A DNA stretch of 64,000 bases from Rhodococcus sp. OK519 (GTDB taxonomy: Bacteria > Actinomycetota > Actinomycetes > Mycobacteriales > Mycobacteriaceae), in NCBI RefSeq assembly GCF_003051005.1, contig NZ_QAOW01000001.1, positions 372,001 through 436,000 on the forward strand, read 5' to 3'. Below, piece after piece: positions 45,882 through 56,900 of the stretch. Position numbers and translations under genes: made by a program. Each line of letters starts with the position of its first letter. The first letter of the stretch is position 1. Below the pieces are notes generated by a model. It was not told where the DNA came from. It was given only the letters and a program-made list of their open reading frames with translations, and did no database searches.

Positions 45882-46355
45882 GTGGTAGTGCGCAAGATCG
45901 TCCAGCGTGGGCTGTGGTTCGAGGAGTTCGAGACCGGCGTCGTGTACGCGCACAGGCCGGGACGCACCATCACCGAGGCCGACAATGTCCTGTTCACCAC
46001 GCTCACCATGAACACGCAGGCACTGCACCTCGACGCCGCGTTCGCCGCGGAGACGCAGTTCGGTGAGCGCCTGGTCAATTCGATGTTCACGCTGTCCACG
46101 CTCGTCGGCCTGTCGGTGGCGCAGTTGACGCAGGGGACCATCGTCGCGAACCTCGGATTTTCCGAGATCGCGTTCCCCAAGCCGTTGTTCCACGGCGACA
46201 CCTTCTACGCCGAGACCGTGGTGACCGATCTGCGCGAGTCCCGCAGCCGGCCGGGGGAGGGCATCGTGACGTTCGAGCACACCGGTCGCAATCAGCACGG
46301 CGACGTCGTGGCGACCGCGATCCGCAAGACGCTCGTGCGGAAGAAGCCGGCATGA
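45882..46355 (+). CDS. MaoC-family hydratase-like protein
   Basis: A 157-aa hot-dog-fold protein of the MaoC dehydratase family (Rv2499c-like). Conserved segments: [45 protein letters not shown], and [17 protein letters not shown]. It is expected to hydrate 3-methylglutaconyl-CoA to HMG-CoA, the step missing between carboxylase and lyase in this operon, though this is inferred from position. GTG at 45882, 3 bp after fadE19; ATGA overlap with the lyase gene. Confidence 0.82.
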   Translation: MVVRKIVQRGLWFEEFETGVVYAHRPGRTITEADNVLFTTLTMNTQALHLDAAFAAETQFGERLVNSMFTLSTLVGLSVAQLTQGTIVANLGFSEIAFPKPLFHGDTFYAETVVTDLRESRSRPGEGIVTFEHTGRNQHGDVVATAIRKTLVRKKPA

Positions 46356-47209
46356 GCGGTGGGCGGAGCATCGAGAGCATCTGGGCGGGAGTGATTCCCG
46401 GCCCCGCCTGGATGTTCTGCCCGGCCGACCGGCCCGAGCGCTTCGCGAAGGCCGCTTCCGTCGCGGACGTCGTCATTCTCGACCTCGAGGACGGCGTCGC
46501 GCCCGCAGACAGGGATGCCGCGCGCCGGGCACTGGTCGACGTCCCACTCGACCCGGATCACACCGTTGTCCGGGTCAACGCGCACGGTACCGACGACCAC
46601 GCGCTCGACTGTGCCGCGCTGGACCGGACGCCGTACACCGCGGTGATGCTCCCCAAGTGCGAGTCCGTCGATCAGGTCCTCGATCTCGCACCGCTGTCGG
46701 TGATCGCGCTCGTCGAGTCGCCGCGCGGGGCGCTCGTGATCGACGAGGCCGCGCAGGCCGAGAACGCCGTCGGAGTCATGTGGGGTGCCGAGGATCTCGT
46801 CGCAGCGCTGGGAGGTACGTCGAGCCGGAACGCGACCGGCGCCTATCGGGATGTCGCAAGGCACGTCCGGTCGGCCGCGCTGCTGGCAGCGAAGGCCGCC
46901 GGCAGGTTCGCGCTCGACTCGGTGTTCCTCGACATCCCGAACCTGGACGGACTCGCTACCGAGTGCGAGGATGCCGTCGCGGTCGGCTTCGATGCCAAGG
47001 TCGCGATCCACCCCAGTCAGATCGGCGTCATCCGGGATGCCTACGCGCCCACAGCCGAGCAGTTGGGTTGGGCCGAAAGGGTTCTCGCGGCGTCGACCCG
47101 GGAGCGAGGTGTGTTCGCGTTCGACGGCCGCATGGTGGACGCGCCGGTGCTACGGCACGCGGAAGAGATCGTTCGGCGCTCCGGCATCGGACGGCAGAGG
47201 GAGAGGTGA
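46352..47209 (+). CDS. CitE-like lyase (Rv2498c-type, HMG-CoA lyase candidate)
   Basis: A 285-aa member of the CitE/HpcH TIM-barrel family. Motifs: [15 protein letters not shown] at the N-terminus, [16 protein letters not shown] (metal-binding acidic residues), [10 protein letters not shown], and [17 protein letters not shown]. Rv2498c, at the same place in the mycobacterial operon, has been reported as an (R)-specific HMG-CoA lyase, which here would yield acetoacetate and acetyl-CoA from leucine. Four bp overlap with the gene before; the following ligase starts 5 bp after its stop. Confidence 0.85.
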   Translation: MSGGRSIESIWAGVIPGPAWMFCPADRPERFAKAASVADVVILDLEDGVAPADRDAARRALVDVPLDPDHTVVRVNAHGTDDHALDCAALDRTPYTAVMLPKCESVDQVLDLAPLSVIALVESPRGALVIDEAAQAENAVGVMWGAEDLVAALGGTSSRNATGAYRDVARHVRSAALLAAKAAGRFALDSVFLDIPNLDGLATECEDAVAVGFDAKVAIHPSQIGVIRDAYAPTAEQLGWAERVLAASTRERGVFAFDGRMVDAPVLRHAEEIVRRSGIGRQRER

Positions 47210-47213
47210 CTGC

Positions 47214-49175
47214 GTGACGGGCGAGCAGACGACCGAGACCCGACCCCAGTGGGTACCGAGCGACGCGGACGTCGACGGTGCCCGGATCACCGACTTCGCG
47301 CGCTGGGTCGAGCGGCGTACCGGGTTGACGCTTCCCGACTACCGAGCCCTGTGGGAGTGGTCGGTCGACGACCTCGGAGCCTTCTGGCAGTCGGTGTGGG
47401 ACTACTTCGACGTCGAGTCCGCGACGGATCCCGGCCCGGCTCTCGCTGTCGACACCATGCCCGGTGCGGTGTGGTTTCCGGATGCGCGCCTCAACTACGT
47501 CGAGCAGGTGGTGCGGAACGCGCGCGGCGACAGGCCCGCCGTCGTGTACGAGAACGAGGCCGGCGACCACGAGGCGATCGACTGGGCCGAACTCCTCCGG
47601 CAGACGGGTGCTCTCGCCGCGACCTTGCGGTCGTTGGGCGTCGAACCCGGCGATCGCGTCGTCGGCTACCTGCCCAACGTCCCCGAGGCGATCGTCGCGT
47701 TCCTCGCGACGGCGAGCCTCGGCGCTGTGTGGGCCGCGTGCGGGCAGGACTATTCCGCCCCCGCGGCACTCGACCGCCTCGGACAACTCGAGCCGACCGT
47801 GCTGATCGCCGCCGACGGCTACCGCTTCGGCGGCAGGGAACATCCCCGGACCGACGAGGTCGAGCGGTTGCGCGCCGGGATGCCCACGCTCGCCGCGACC
47901 GTTCTGGTCTCGCGACTGCGGAACGACGCCGTCGAGGGTGCACTGGGTTGGTTGCAGGCCACCGCCGGCGACGCCGCCCTCGAACCCGTCCCGGTGCCGT
48001 TCGACCACCCGCTGTGGATCGTCTTCTCGTCGGGCACCACGGGCCTTCCGAAGGGCATCGTGCACGGTCACGGCGGAGTCCTGCTCGAGCATCTGAAAGC
48101 CGTTGCGCTACAGATGGACATCGGTGCCGAGGACACGTTCTTCTGGTACACCAGTCCGAGTTGGATGATGTGGAACTTCCAGGTAGCCGGACTGCTGGCG
48201 GGCGCCACCATCGTCTGTTACGACGGCAGTCCGGCCTATCCGGCGCAGGATCGGTTGTGGGAGTCGGCGGCCCGACTCGGGGTCACCGTGCTCGGTACGA
48301 GCCCCGGTTACGTCCTCGCGTGTCAGAAGGCGGGCGTCGTCCCCGTGAAGGATCACGATCTGCGTGCGTTGCGCGCGGTCGGGATCACGGGGTCCACGCT
48401 GCCGGCGTCCTCGTCGTGGTGGCTGTCCGAGAACGTGGGCGCGCACGTCCCCGTCGTGTCCATCAGCGGCGGAACCGACGTCGTGTCGGCCTTCGTCGGG
48501 GGAGCGCGGATCACCGCGGTGTGGCCGGGGGAGTTGTCGGCGCCGTACCTCGGGGTCGCCCTCGACGCTTTCGACGAGTCGGGGCGCCCGGTCCGCGGTG
48601 ACGTGGGGGAACTTGTCATCACGCGTCCGATCCCGTCGATGCCCGTCGGGTTCTGGAACGACCCGGACGGCGCCCGCTACCGCGCCAGCTACTTCGACAC
48701 GTTCCCCGGCGTCTGGCGGCACGGCGACTGGATTTCGATCACGGCGCGAGGTGGGGTGGTGATGCACGGACGCTCGGACTCGACTCTCAACCGCAACGGC
48801 ATCCGGATGGGGAGTGCGGACATCTACCAGGCGGTCGAGCGGCTACCGGAGATCGCCGAGGCGCTTGTCATAGGCGCCGAAAGAAGTGACGGCGGTTACT
48901 GGATGCCGCTGTTCGTGGTTCTCGCCGATGGGTTCGAACTCGACGATGCTCTGCGCGAGCGGATCCGTGCGGCCATCCGTGAGCAGGTGTCTCCGCGGCA
49001 CGTGCCGGACGAGATCGTCGCTGCTCCGGGGATTCCCCACACCCGCACCGGGAAGAAACTCGAGGTGCCGATCAAACGTCTGTTCCAGGGTGGTGACGCG
49101 GGGCGGGTGGTCGACCGGAGTGCTGTCGACGACCCGGGCCTGATCGACTGGTTTGCCCGATTCGGGACGCGGTGA
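47214..49175 (+). CDS. aacS: Acetoacetyl-CoA synthetase
   Basis: A 653-aa ANL ligase of the acetoacetate-CoA ligase type: an N-terminal FWQSVWDYFDV segment, IVFSSGTTGLPKGIVHGHGG (A3 motif, about residue 268), HGDWISITARGGVVMHGRSDSTLNRNGIRMGSADIY and the C-terminal HTRTGKKLEVPIKRL. It activates acetoacetate, the product of the lyase encoded just upstream, so the operon ends with acetoacetyl-CoA. GTG start at 47214 (GAGAGG upstream), 5 bp after the CitE-like stop. Confidence 0.92.
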   Translation: MTGEQTTETRPQWVPSDADVDGARITDFARWVERRTGLTLPDYRALWEWSVDDLGAFWQSVWDYFDVESATDPGPALAVDTMPGAVWFPDARLNYVEQVVRNARGDRPAVVYENEAGDHEAIDWAELLRQTGALAATLRSLGVEPGDRVVGYLPNVPEAIVAFLATASLGAVWAACGQDYSAPAALDRLGQLEPTVLIAADGYRFGGREHPRTDEVERLRAGMPTLAATVLVSRLRNDAVEGALGWLQATAGDAALEPVPVPFDHPLWIVFSSGTTGLPKGIVHGHGGVLLEHLKAVALQMDIGAEDTFFWYTSPSWMMWNFQVAGLLAGATIVCYDGSPAYPAQDRLWESAARLGVTVLGTSPGYVLACQKAGVVPVKDHDLRALRAVGITGSTLPASSSWWLSENVGAHVPVVSISGGTDVVSAFVGGARITAVWPGELSAPYLGVALDAFDESGRPVRGDVGELVITRPIPSMPVGFWNDPDGARYRASYFDTFPGVWRHGDWISITARGGVVMHGRSDSTLNRNGIRMGSADIYQAVERLPEIAEALVIGAERSDGGYWMPLFVVLADGFELDDALRERIRAAIREQVSPRHVPDEIVAAPGIPHTRTGKKLEVPIKRLFQGGDAGRVVDRSAVDDPGLIDWFARFGTR

Positions 49176-49327
49176 CGGGGTGGGGCTACTGATCGGTAGC
49201 ATTGCTTCCACTCGTCGTTACTGACGGCATCGACCGATTGTGCCGTCGCGAGGGGAAGAAACAATTAAAGCCTTGTACTCTTCATCGGTACCGAGTCCTG
49301 GCGTCTGCCAGGACGGGAGCCGAGGAG

Positions 49328-50092
49328 ATGGACAACGTGGCGGTCGGATCGAAGTCGACTGTGGTGCGGGTGCCCAAGGCGGGTGAGCTCGTCGCTGCGA
49401 ATCTGCGTCGGCGCATCATCACCGGCGAACTCGGCGCGGGTGATCCGCTGCCGAACGAGTCGGTGCTCATGGAGCAGTTCGGTGTCTCGCGTCCCACCCT
49501 CCGTGAAGCGTTCCGGATCCTCGAATCCGAGTCGATCATCACGGTGCTCCGCGGCGCACGGGGTGGTGCCCGGGTCATGGCGCCGGACGCGTCCGTGGCC
49601 GCTCGCTACACCGGTCTGTTGCTGCAATACCAGGGAACGCCGCTGGTCGACGTCTATCGTGCGCGCGCCTCGCTCGAGGTGTCGGCGGTGGGCGTGCTGG
49701 CCGGCCCGGGCCATGCGGAGCAACTCGATCGTCTGGCCACGCTGATCGACGAGGGCGCCGCACTCGTGGACGATGCGGCAGCGTTCGCACACCACGACGT
49801 CCAGTTGCACCAGAGCCTGGTCGATCTGGCGGGGAACGAGACCCTCGCAGTGCTCGCGGGCATGCTCGTGCACATCATCGAGGCGCACAACGCACTGTTC
49901 ATCGCGTCGCACGGGGACAAGCAGGACAAGCCGGCTGCTCGGGCGGCGCACCGCGCCTACACGAAATTGCTGGCCCATCTGCGCAGCGGTGACGCGATTG
50001 CGGCACAGGGCTTCTGGCGCAAGCATCTCGACGGGATCGAGAAGTACATGGTGGGCGACTCGGCAACGACTCTGGTCGAAGTCCTTTCCTGA
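49328..50092 (+). CDS. GntR-family (FadR/FCD type) regulator
   Basis: A 254-aa GntR regulator: winged helix ELVAANLRRRIITGELGAGDPLPNESVLMEQFGVSRPTLREAFRILE (about 17-65) and an FCD ligand domain with metal/ligand residues in AFAHHDVQLHQSLVDLAGN, IIEAHN and AHRAYTKLLAHL. The start ATG follows GAGGAG nearly without spacer; CGGGAG further up is an alternative. It stands 152 bp after the ligase. Target and ligand unknown; it may regulate the PPOX gene after it. Confidence 0.87.
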   Translation: MDNVAVGSKSTVVRVPKAGELVAANLRRRIITGELGAGDPLPNESVLMEQFGVSRPTLREAFRILESESIITVLRGARGGARVMAPDASVAARYTGLLLQYQGTPLVDVYRARASLEVSAVGVLAGPGHAEQLDRLATLIDEGAALVDDAAAFAHHDVQLHQSLVDLAGNETLAVLAGMLVHIIEAHNALFIASHGDKQDKPAARAAHRAYTKLLAHLRSGDAIAAQGFWRKHLDGIEKYMVGDSATTLVEVLS

Positions 50093-50136
50093 AATGAGCC
50101 CGGTGCACTGCCGCCGACCCGCGTACTGTTCGACGG

Positions 50137-50574
50137 GTGAGCAGTCTGCGTGACAGTTTGCGTGACCCGGATGTGCGGGAGTTCCTGGCGCGGGGAACCC
50201 GAACGGGCAAGATCGGCTATCTCTCCGGCGACGGTCGACCGCTCGTCGTCCCGGTCTGGTTCGTACTCGATGGGGACGACGTGGTGTTCAACACGGGGGC
50301 GTCCACCGCCAAGGGACGTCACATTGCCCGGGATCCGCGAGTCACACTGTGCGTCGACCTCGAGGAACCGCCGTACGCGTTCGTGCAGATCCAGGGAGAC
50401 GCCGCTGTGTCCTCCGATCCCGACGAGTTGTTGCGGGTCGCGACCGAGATCGGTCGCCGCTACATGGGGGAGGAGCGGGCGGAGGAGTTCGGGCGCCGCA
50501 ACGGCGTGCCGGGAGAACTCGTGGTGAGGGTTCGTCCGACCAAGGTGATCGCTGCGCTCGACGTCACGGAGTGA
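50137..50574 (+). CDS. PPOX-class (F420/FMN split-barrel) oxidoreductase
   Basis: A 145-aa split-barrel flavin/deazaflavin-binding protein of the pyridoxamine-oxidase-like family. Visible features are the strands GKIGYLSGDGRPLVVPVWFVLDGDDVVFNTG, then TAKGRHIARDPRVTLCVD, and the C-terminal VRVRPTKVIAALD. In actinobacteria many such proteins use F420, but sequence alone does not fix the cofactor. GTG start 44 bp after the GntR gene. Confidence 0.85.
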   Translation: MSSLRDSLRDPDVREFLARGTRTGKIGYLSGDGRPLVVPVWFVLDGDDVVFNTGASTAKGRHIARDPRVTLCVDLEEPPYAFVQIQGDAAVSSDPDELLRVATEIGRRYMGEERAEEFGRRNGVPGELVVRVRPTKVIAALDVTE

Positions 50575-50929
50575 ACGTCTGACGAACAGTCCGGAAATGG
50601 GTTCTGGCGGGGTGACCCTGTAGATTGACCCGGTGTGCTCAACCCAGGTGAATCGGTGATCGACCGCAATAGGTGACCCCTCGGAAATGATCGGGGTTCG
50701 GCGAGTCTGCACGATTGCGATCCACGTGGTTGGCTGTCTCTCCCTGAACTCTGCGCCCGGCGTCGGCCGGCGCCCCCTGCTGTAACGAAGCAGGTCCGAT
50801 CAGCAGATATATCCCGAGTGTGTGCGTTGTCGGCTGATCGTCCGGTCCCGTGTCGGGTGCGGCTGAACAGGATCATGTGTTGTGGTGTCCGCCTCGGGTC
50901 GCTCCGCGACGCGTGGGCGGGGGCGCGTG
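50575..50929. other. 355-bp region upstream of the NRPS gene
   Basis: No gene seen. It holds a small hairpin CCTGCT/AGCAGG (50776-50781 with 50789-50794), spaced GATCAGC (50798-50804) and GCTGATC inverted elements, and GC-rich GGCGTCGGCCGGCGCC. I found no IdeR-type iron box (TTAGGTTAGSCTAACCTAA-like) or other named operator. It probably contains the NRPS promoter. Confidence 0.5.
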
Positions 50930-53900
50930 ATGGTGAGAAGAGAGGCTCTGGGTTTGGACTCGCTAGGCGTCGGTGGACTAGAGGGTGACAGCTCGTTCGG
51001 CGGGGACGCAGGTCCGTTCCCGCTGTCTCAGGCACAGCTCGGCATGTGGTTCGCGCAACACGTCGATCCGTCCGTTCCTGCCAACATTGCACAGTATGTC
51101 GAACTCAGGGGATCGTTCGACATCGCTCGTCTCCACCGGGCCAGTGCCCGGGCAGCGGGGGAAACGGGCTCCGGCTATGTGCGTCTGCTCGAGATCGACG
51201 CGCAGCCGAGGCAGCTGGTGGACGCCTCGCTCGACGACACTCCCCAGTACGTCGATCTGCGATCGGAATCCGACCCGCGTGCGGCCGCCCTCGCCTGGAT
51301 GCGCGCCGACTACAGCGCCCCGGTCGATCTTTTGCGCGACCGACTGGTCGTCGCTGCGGTTCTGCATCTCGAGGACGACCTCTACTACTGGTACAACCGC
51401 GCCCACCACGTCGTGCTGGACGGCTTCGGTGCCACCACGTTCGTGAACCGCGTCGCCGAGCTGTACACGGCGGAGACCGACGGCACCGACCCGTCGGCCA
51501 ACCTTTCGTCGCCGCTGGAGAAGGTCTACGACGCCGACCACGCCTATCGGTCCTCGACGCGGTTCACATCCGACCGCGAATACTGGCTCGAGCGTGTCGC
51601 GGACGTCGAGGAGCCCACGAGCCTGGCCGGTCGCGCGGCGCCGCCGGCGGCGCTGAGCCGGATCGACAGTGCCGCCCTGCCGATCGGCACGACGACCCGG
51701 ATGGACGCATTCCTCGGGCGTGAGGAGACGACGGTCGCGACGGTCGTCATCGCCGCGTTCGCCGCCTACCTGGCACAGATGACGGGCCGCGAGGACGTCG
51801 TTCTGAGCCTGCCCGTCACTGCACGCACCACCGCCGTCCTGCGTCGCTCCGGTGGCATGACGTCCAATGTGGTTCCGCTGCGTCTCACGGTCGCCGCCGG
51901 TACGACGGTGTCGGACCTGCTGGGCCGCGTCGCGACCGAGGTGTCGGGTGCGCTGCGTCATCAGCGGTACCGGCACGAGGACATTCGCCGCGACGTCACG
52001 GGAGTGGCAGGGCAGGCGTCGTTCTTCGGTCCCTGGGTGAACATCATGATGTTCCACACGGAACTGCGATTCGGCGACATGGTCGGCGAGCAACACATCC
52101 TGTCGACCGGTCTCATCGAGGATCTCGGCGTCAACGTCTACCAGGGCATCGCGGGCGCCACGACGCACGTCGACTTCGAGTCGAACCCCAACCTGTACGC
52201 CGACGACGAGGCTCGGCGCAACCACGAGCGCTTCGTCGAGTTCCTCGACCGCTACGTGGCCGCCGAATCGGATCAGCCGGTGTGGGAGATTCCACTCGGC
52301 ACCGAACTCGAGCGTCGGACGATCCTGGGGGACTGGGTCCGTACCGGACACGAGATCCGTCGACGCAGCCTGGCCGAGGCGTTCGACGAGCAGGTGGCAC
52401 GCACGCCGGACGCGACCGCACTCGTGTACGAGGGCGCGGCGCTGACATACGCGGAGTTGGATGCGCGGGCGAACGCGCTCGCTCGCTCCCTCATCGGACT
52501 GGGCGTCGGACCCGAATCGCTTGTGGGACTCTCGATCAGGCGTTCACTCGATCTGATCGTGGGGCTGTACGCGATCGTGAAGTCCGGCGGTGCCTGGGTG
52601 CCGATCGATCCGGACCATCCGGCCGACCGGACCGCGTACATTCTCGAATCTGCCAGCCCTGCCTGCGTTCTCACCACCGCGCGCGACGCTGTGGATCTGC
52701 CGGACGGCACGGTGACGATCGAGATCGACACCCTCGACCTCCCGGCGCTCGACACCAGGCCGGTCACGGATGCCGACAGACTTGCGCCGTTGCGGCCCGA
52801 GAGCACTGCGTACGTGATCTACACGTCGGGTTCGACGGGCCGGCCCAAGGGCGTCGCGGTCTCGCATGCAGCGATCGACAACCAGCTCGAGTGGATGTTG
52901 CACGAGTATCCGATGGTCGAGTCGGACGTCTACCTGCAGAAGACCGCCACCACGTTCGACGTGTCGTTGTGGGGATTCTTCATGCCATTGCGGGTGGGGG
53001 CGTCCATGGTGATCGCCACCCCCGACGGGCATCGCGATCCGGTGTACGTGGCGAACAAGATCGCCGAGCACACCGTTACCGTCACCGACTTCGTGCCGTC
53101 CATGCTTACCGTCTTCGTCGCGAATGCGCCTCAGGGAACGTGTGATTCGCTCCGCGACGTCTTCGTCATCGGTGAGGCGCTGCCGCCCGAGACGTCCGCA
53201 GAGTTCCGGGAGCTGTGCGCCGCCGGGCTCCACAACCTGTACGGCCCCACCGAGGCCGCCGTGTCGGTGACGTACTACGAGTCCGGTCCGCAGGACGTCA
53301 CGAGCGTGCCGATCGGCATCGCCGAGTGGAACACCCGGGCGTACGTCCTCGACCATCGCCTCCGTCCTGCCCCGATCGGTCAGCCGGGCGAGCTGTACCT
53401 CGCGGGGGATCAGCTGGCACGCGGCTACGTGGGCCGCCCCGACATCACGTCGGATCGGTTCGTTGCCAACCCGTTCGGAGGCGTCGACGGTATCGGCTCC
53501 GCCGGTGAGCGTATGTATCGCACCGGCGACCTGGTTCGCTGGCGTGCCGACGGCACGCTGGACTACATCGGCCGCACCGACTTCCAGGTGAAGTTCCGCG
53601 GGCAGCGCATCGAGCTGGGCGAGATCGAGACGGTCCTGTTGGCGCACGATGACGTGTCGCAGACGGTCGTGCTCGTCGTGCCGACCGCGACCGGCGACCA
53701 GCTCGTCGCGTACGTCGTCTCCGTGCCCGGGCGTTCGATCGTCCCGGCCGAACTCGCCGAGTTCGCGGGCCGTTCGCTGCCCGCGTACATGGTGCCGGCG
53801 TCCGTGACGATCCTCGACGGCTTTCCTCTCAACACCAGCGGCAAGCTCGACCGCAAGGCTCTGCCCGAGCCGATGTTCCTGAGCAGCAAGGAATTCCGCG

Positions 53901-56900
53901 CCCCCCGCTCGGAGGCGGAGAAGACCGTCGCCGCGGTCTACTCCGACGTGCTCGGTGTCGAGAAGGTGGGCATCGACGACGACTTCTTCGACCTGGGTGG
54001 AAACTCCCTCGTCGCGACGCAGGTGGTCACCCGTGTCGGCGCGGCGCTGGGCGTCCAGCTCGGCGTACGAGAGCTGTTCGAGGCGTCCACGGTTGCCGCA
54101 CTCGCAGCGAGGGCGGCCGGAAGCGTCCAGCGCGGGACCGGAGCGCCGGTGCTCGGCTCTGTGCCCCGCCCCGAGCGTCTGCCGCTGTCGCTCGCGCAGC
54201 AGCGCATGTGGTTCCTCAACCGATTCGACTCCGAAACCGCGGTGTACAACCTGCCGTTCGCGGTCCGGCTGTCCGGTGCGGTCGACCCCGCAGCGTTCTC
54301 CTCGGCGTTCGCCGACGTGGTCGAGCGTCACGAGTCGCTGCGAACGGTCTACCCCGAGGCGGACGGTGTTCCGCAGCAGATGATTCTGCCGGCGAGGGCC
54401 GTCGTGGCGGAACTCGAGCCGGTTCCCGTCACACAGAGTGACCTCGACGCCGCACTGCTGCGACTCGCGGGCCGCGGCTTCGACGTGACGACCGAACCCC
54501 CGTTCCGGGTGGAACTGCTGAAGCTGTCCGACAACGAGTACGTGGTCGCGATGGTGCTACATCACATCGTGGCGGACGGTTCGTCGTTCGGACCGCTCGC
54601 GGGTGACCTCATGATCGCGTACGCGGCGCGTGCCGAGGGCGCGCCGCCGGCGTGGGCGCCGCTGCCCGTGCAGTACGCAGACTACGCAGTGTGGCAGCAC
54701 GAGATGCTCGGCGCGGAAGGCGACTCGAATTCCGTTGCCGGACAGCAGCTCGAGTACTGGACGCGGGCTTTGTCGGGGCTTCCGGATCAGCTCGATCTTC
54801 CGTCGGACCGGCCGCGTCCGGCGGTCGCGTCGAATGCGGGCGCCAAGTTCCGTTTCGACCTCCCGGCCCACACCCACGCGCGACTGCTCGAGATCGCTCG
54901 CGAGCAGGGCGCCACGCTGTTCATGGTGGTGCACGCGGCCTACGCGGTACTGCTGTCGCGGCTGAGCGGAACGTCGGACATCGCGATCGGTACCCCGGTC
55001 GCAGGGCGCGGCGACGAGGCGCTCGACGGACTGATCGGCATGTTCGTCAACACGCTGGTGTTGCGGACCCGAATCGATGCGTCGGTGTCGTTCGCCGACC
55101 TCCTGGCCGACGTCAAGGACTCCGACCTCGAGGCGTACGGGCACGCCGACGTCCCCTTCGAATGGCTGGTGGAGGCACTCGACCCCGCACGGTCGCCGGC
55201 CCGCCATCCGTTGTTCCAGGCGATGCTGTCGGCCGAGGTGGCCGGCGTACGTGACCTGAGTTTCGCGGGCGTGCGCGCCACCGCCGCGGAACTGGACGTG
55301 CCGATTGCAAAGTTCGATCTGCAACTGCAGATCTCGCAGAACTTCGACGATGCCGGTGCCCCCGCCGCGATCGCCGCGGTCTTCGAATACGCCACCGATC
55401 TGTTCGACGAGGCGACCGTCGCCACGTTCGCCGAGCGCTTCGTCCGGATCATCGACGCGATCGTCGCGGATGCCGGCCTCGCCGTGGGAGATGTGTCCCT
55501 CCAGAGCGATGCGGAGCGCTCCCTCGTCGTCGAGGGCTGGAACCGGACAGAGCACGCCGTTCCGGCCGTGACGCTGCCCGAGCTGTTCGACCGGCAGGTC
55601 GCGCGGACCCCGTCCGCGCGTGCCGTCGTGTTCGCGGACGGCGAGTGGACCTACGAGGAGTTCGCCGGCCGGGTCAATCGGCTCGCTCGATTCCTGGTGG
55701 GGCAGGGTGTGGGCCCCGAGACTGTCGTCGCGGTCGCGATGGAGCGCTCGCCGCACCTGCTCACCGCCCTGCACGCCGTTCTCGCGGCCGGTGGCGCCTA
55801 CGTCCCCGTGGACCCGCAGCAACCCGCGGAACGGAACTCGCACATCCTCACGACGGCGCGTCCGACGTGTGTGCTGACATCCACTGGCGACGACGTGGCT
55901 CTGCCCGCGGATCTCGTGCGGATCGAGGTCGACGCCCTCGACCTCGCGGGCTTCTCGGCGGCGCCGCTCGTCGATGGCGAGCGACGAGGTCCCCTGCGGG
56001 ACGCGAACACCGCGTACGTTCTCTTCACGTCGGGTTCGACGGGCCGACCCAAGGGCGTCGCGGTCTCGCACCGCGCGGTCACCAACCAGCTGCTGTCGAT
56101 GCAGGACGAATACTGTCTGGGCGCAGACGATTCGGTGCTCCTCAAGACGCCGACCACCTTCGATGCGTCGGTGTGGGAGCTGTTCTGGCCCCTAGAGGTC
56201 GGTGCCCGTCTCGTCGTCGCGTCGCCCGATGGGCATCGTGATCCCGCCTACCTCGCTCGGGTGATCGCCGAGCAGTCGATCACGGTGGTGCAGTTCGTGC
56301 CCACCGTGCTCGACGCGGTCGCCGACCATCTCGAATCAGAGGGCTGTGTCTCGCTGGCGCACGTGTTCTGTGGCGGTGAAGCGCTCACCGCGGCGGTCGT
56401 CGCGCGTGTTCGCCGCATCTGCGGCGCCGCGATCCACAACCTGTACGGCCCCACGGAGACCGCGGTCCAGGTCACTCGTCGCACCGTCGACGAGGGCCGT
56501 CCGACGACGGTGCCGATCGGTGCACCTGTCTGGAATACCCGTGCTCGCGTACTCGATTCACGCCTCAATCCGGTTCCGGTGGGCGTCGTGGGAGAGCTGT
56601 ACGTGTCGGGCCGCCAGCTGGCGACCGGGTACCACGGCCGTCCCGACCTGACGTCCGATCGCTTCGTTGCCGACCCGTGGGCGCCGGGCGAGCGGATGTA
56701 CCGCACGGGTGACCTCGTGCGCTGGAGCGTCACGCTGACCGGTGCCGCGAGTGAGCCCGCCGGTGAACTCGAGTACGTCGGCCGCAGCGACTTCCAGGTG
56801 AAGTTGCGCGGCCTGCGCATCGAGCTCGGCGAGGTCGAAGCGGCCGTACGCGAGCATCGCGGGGTGGCCCAGGCCGTCGTCGTGCTCCATCACGACGCCC

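Noticed and set aside
50776-50794. Hairpin CCTGCT/AGCAGG as terminator of the PPOX gene
   Set aside because: Six-bp stem with no T-run and about 200 bp from the stop; too weak.
50575-50929. IdeR/DmdR iron box upstream of the NRPS
   Set aside because: No sequence resembling the TTAGGTTAGSCTAACCTAA palindrome is present.
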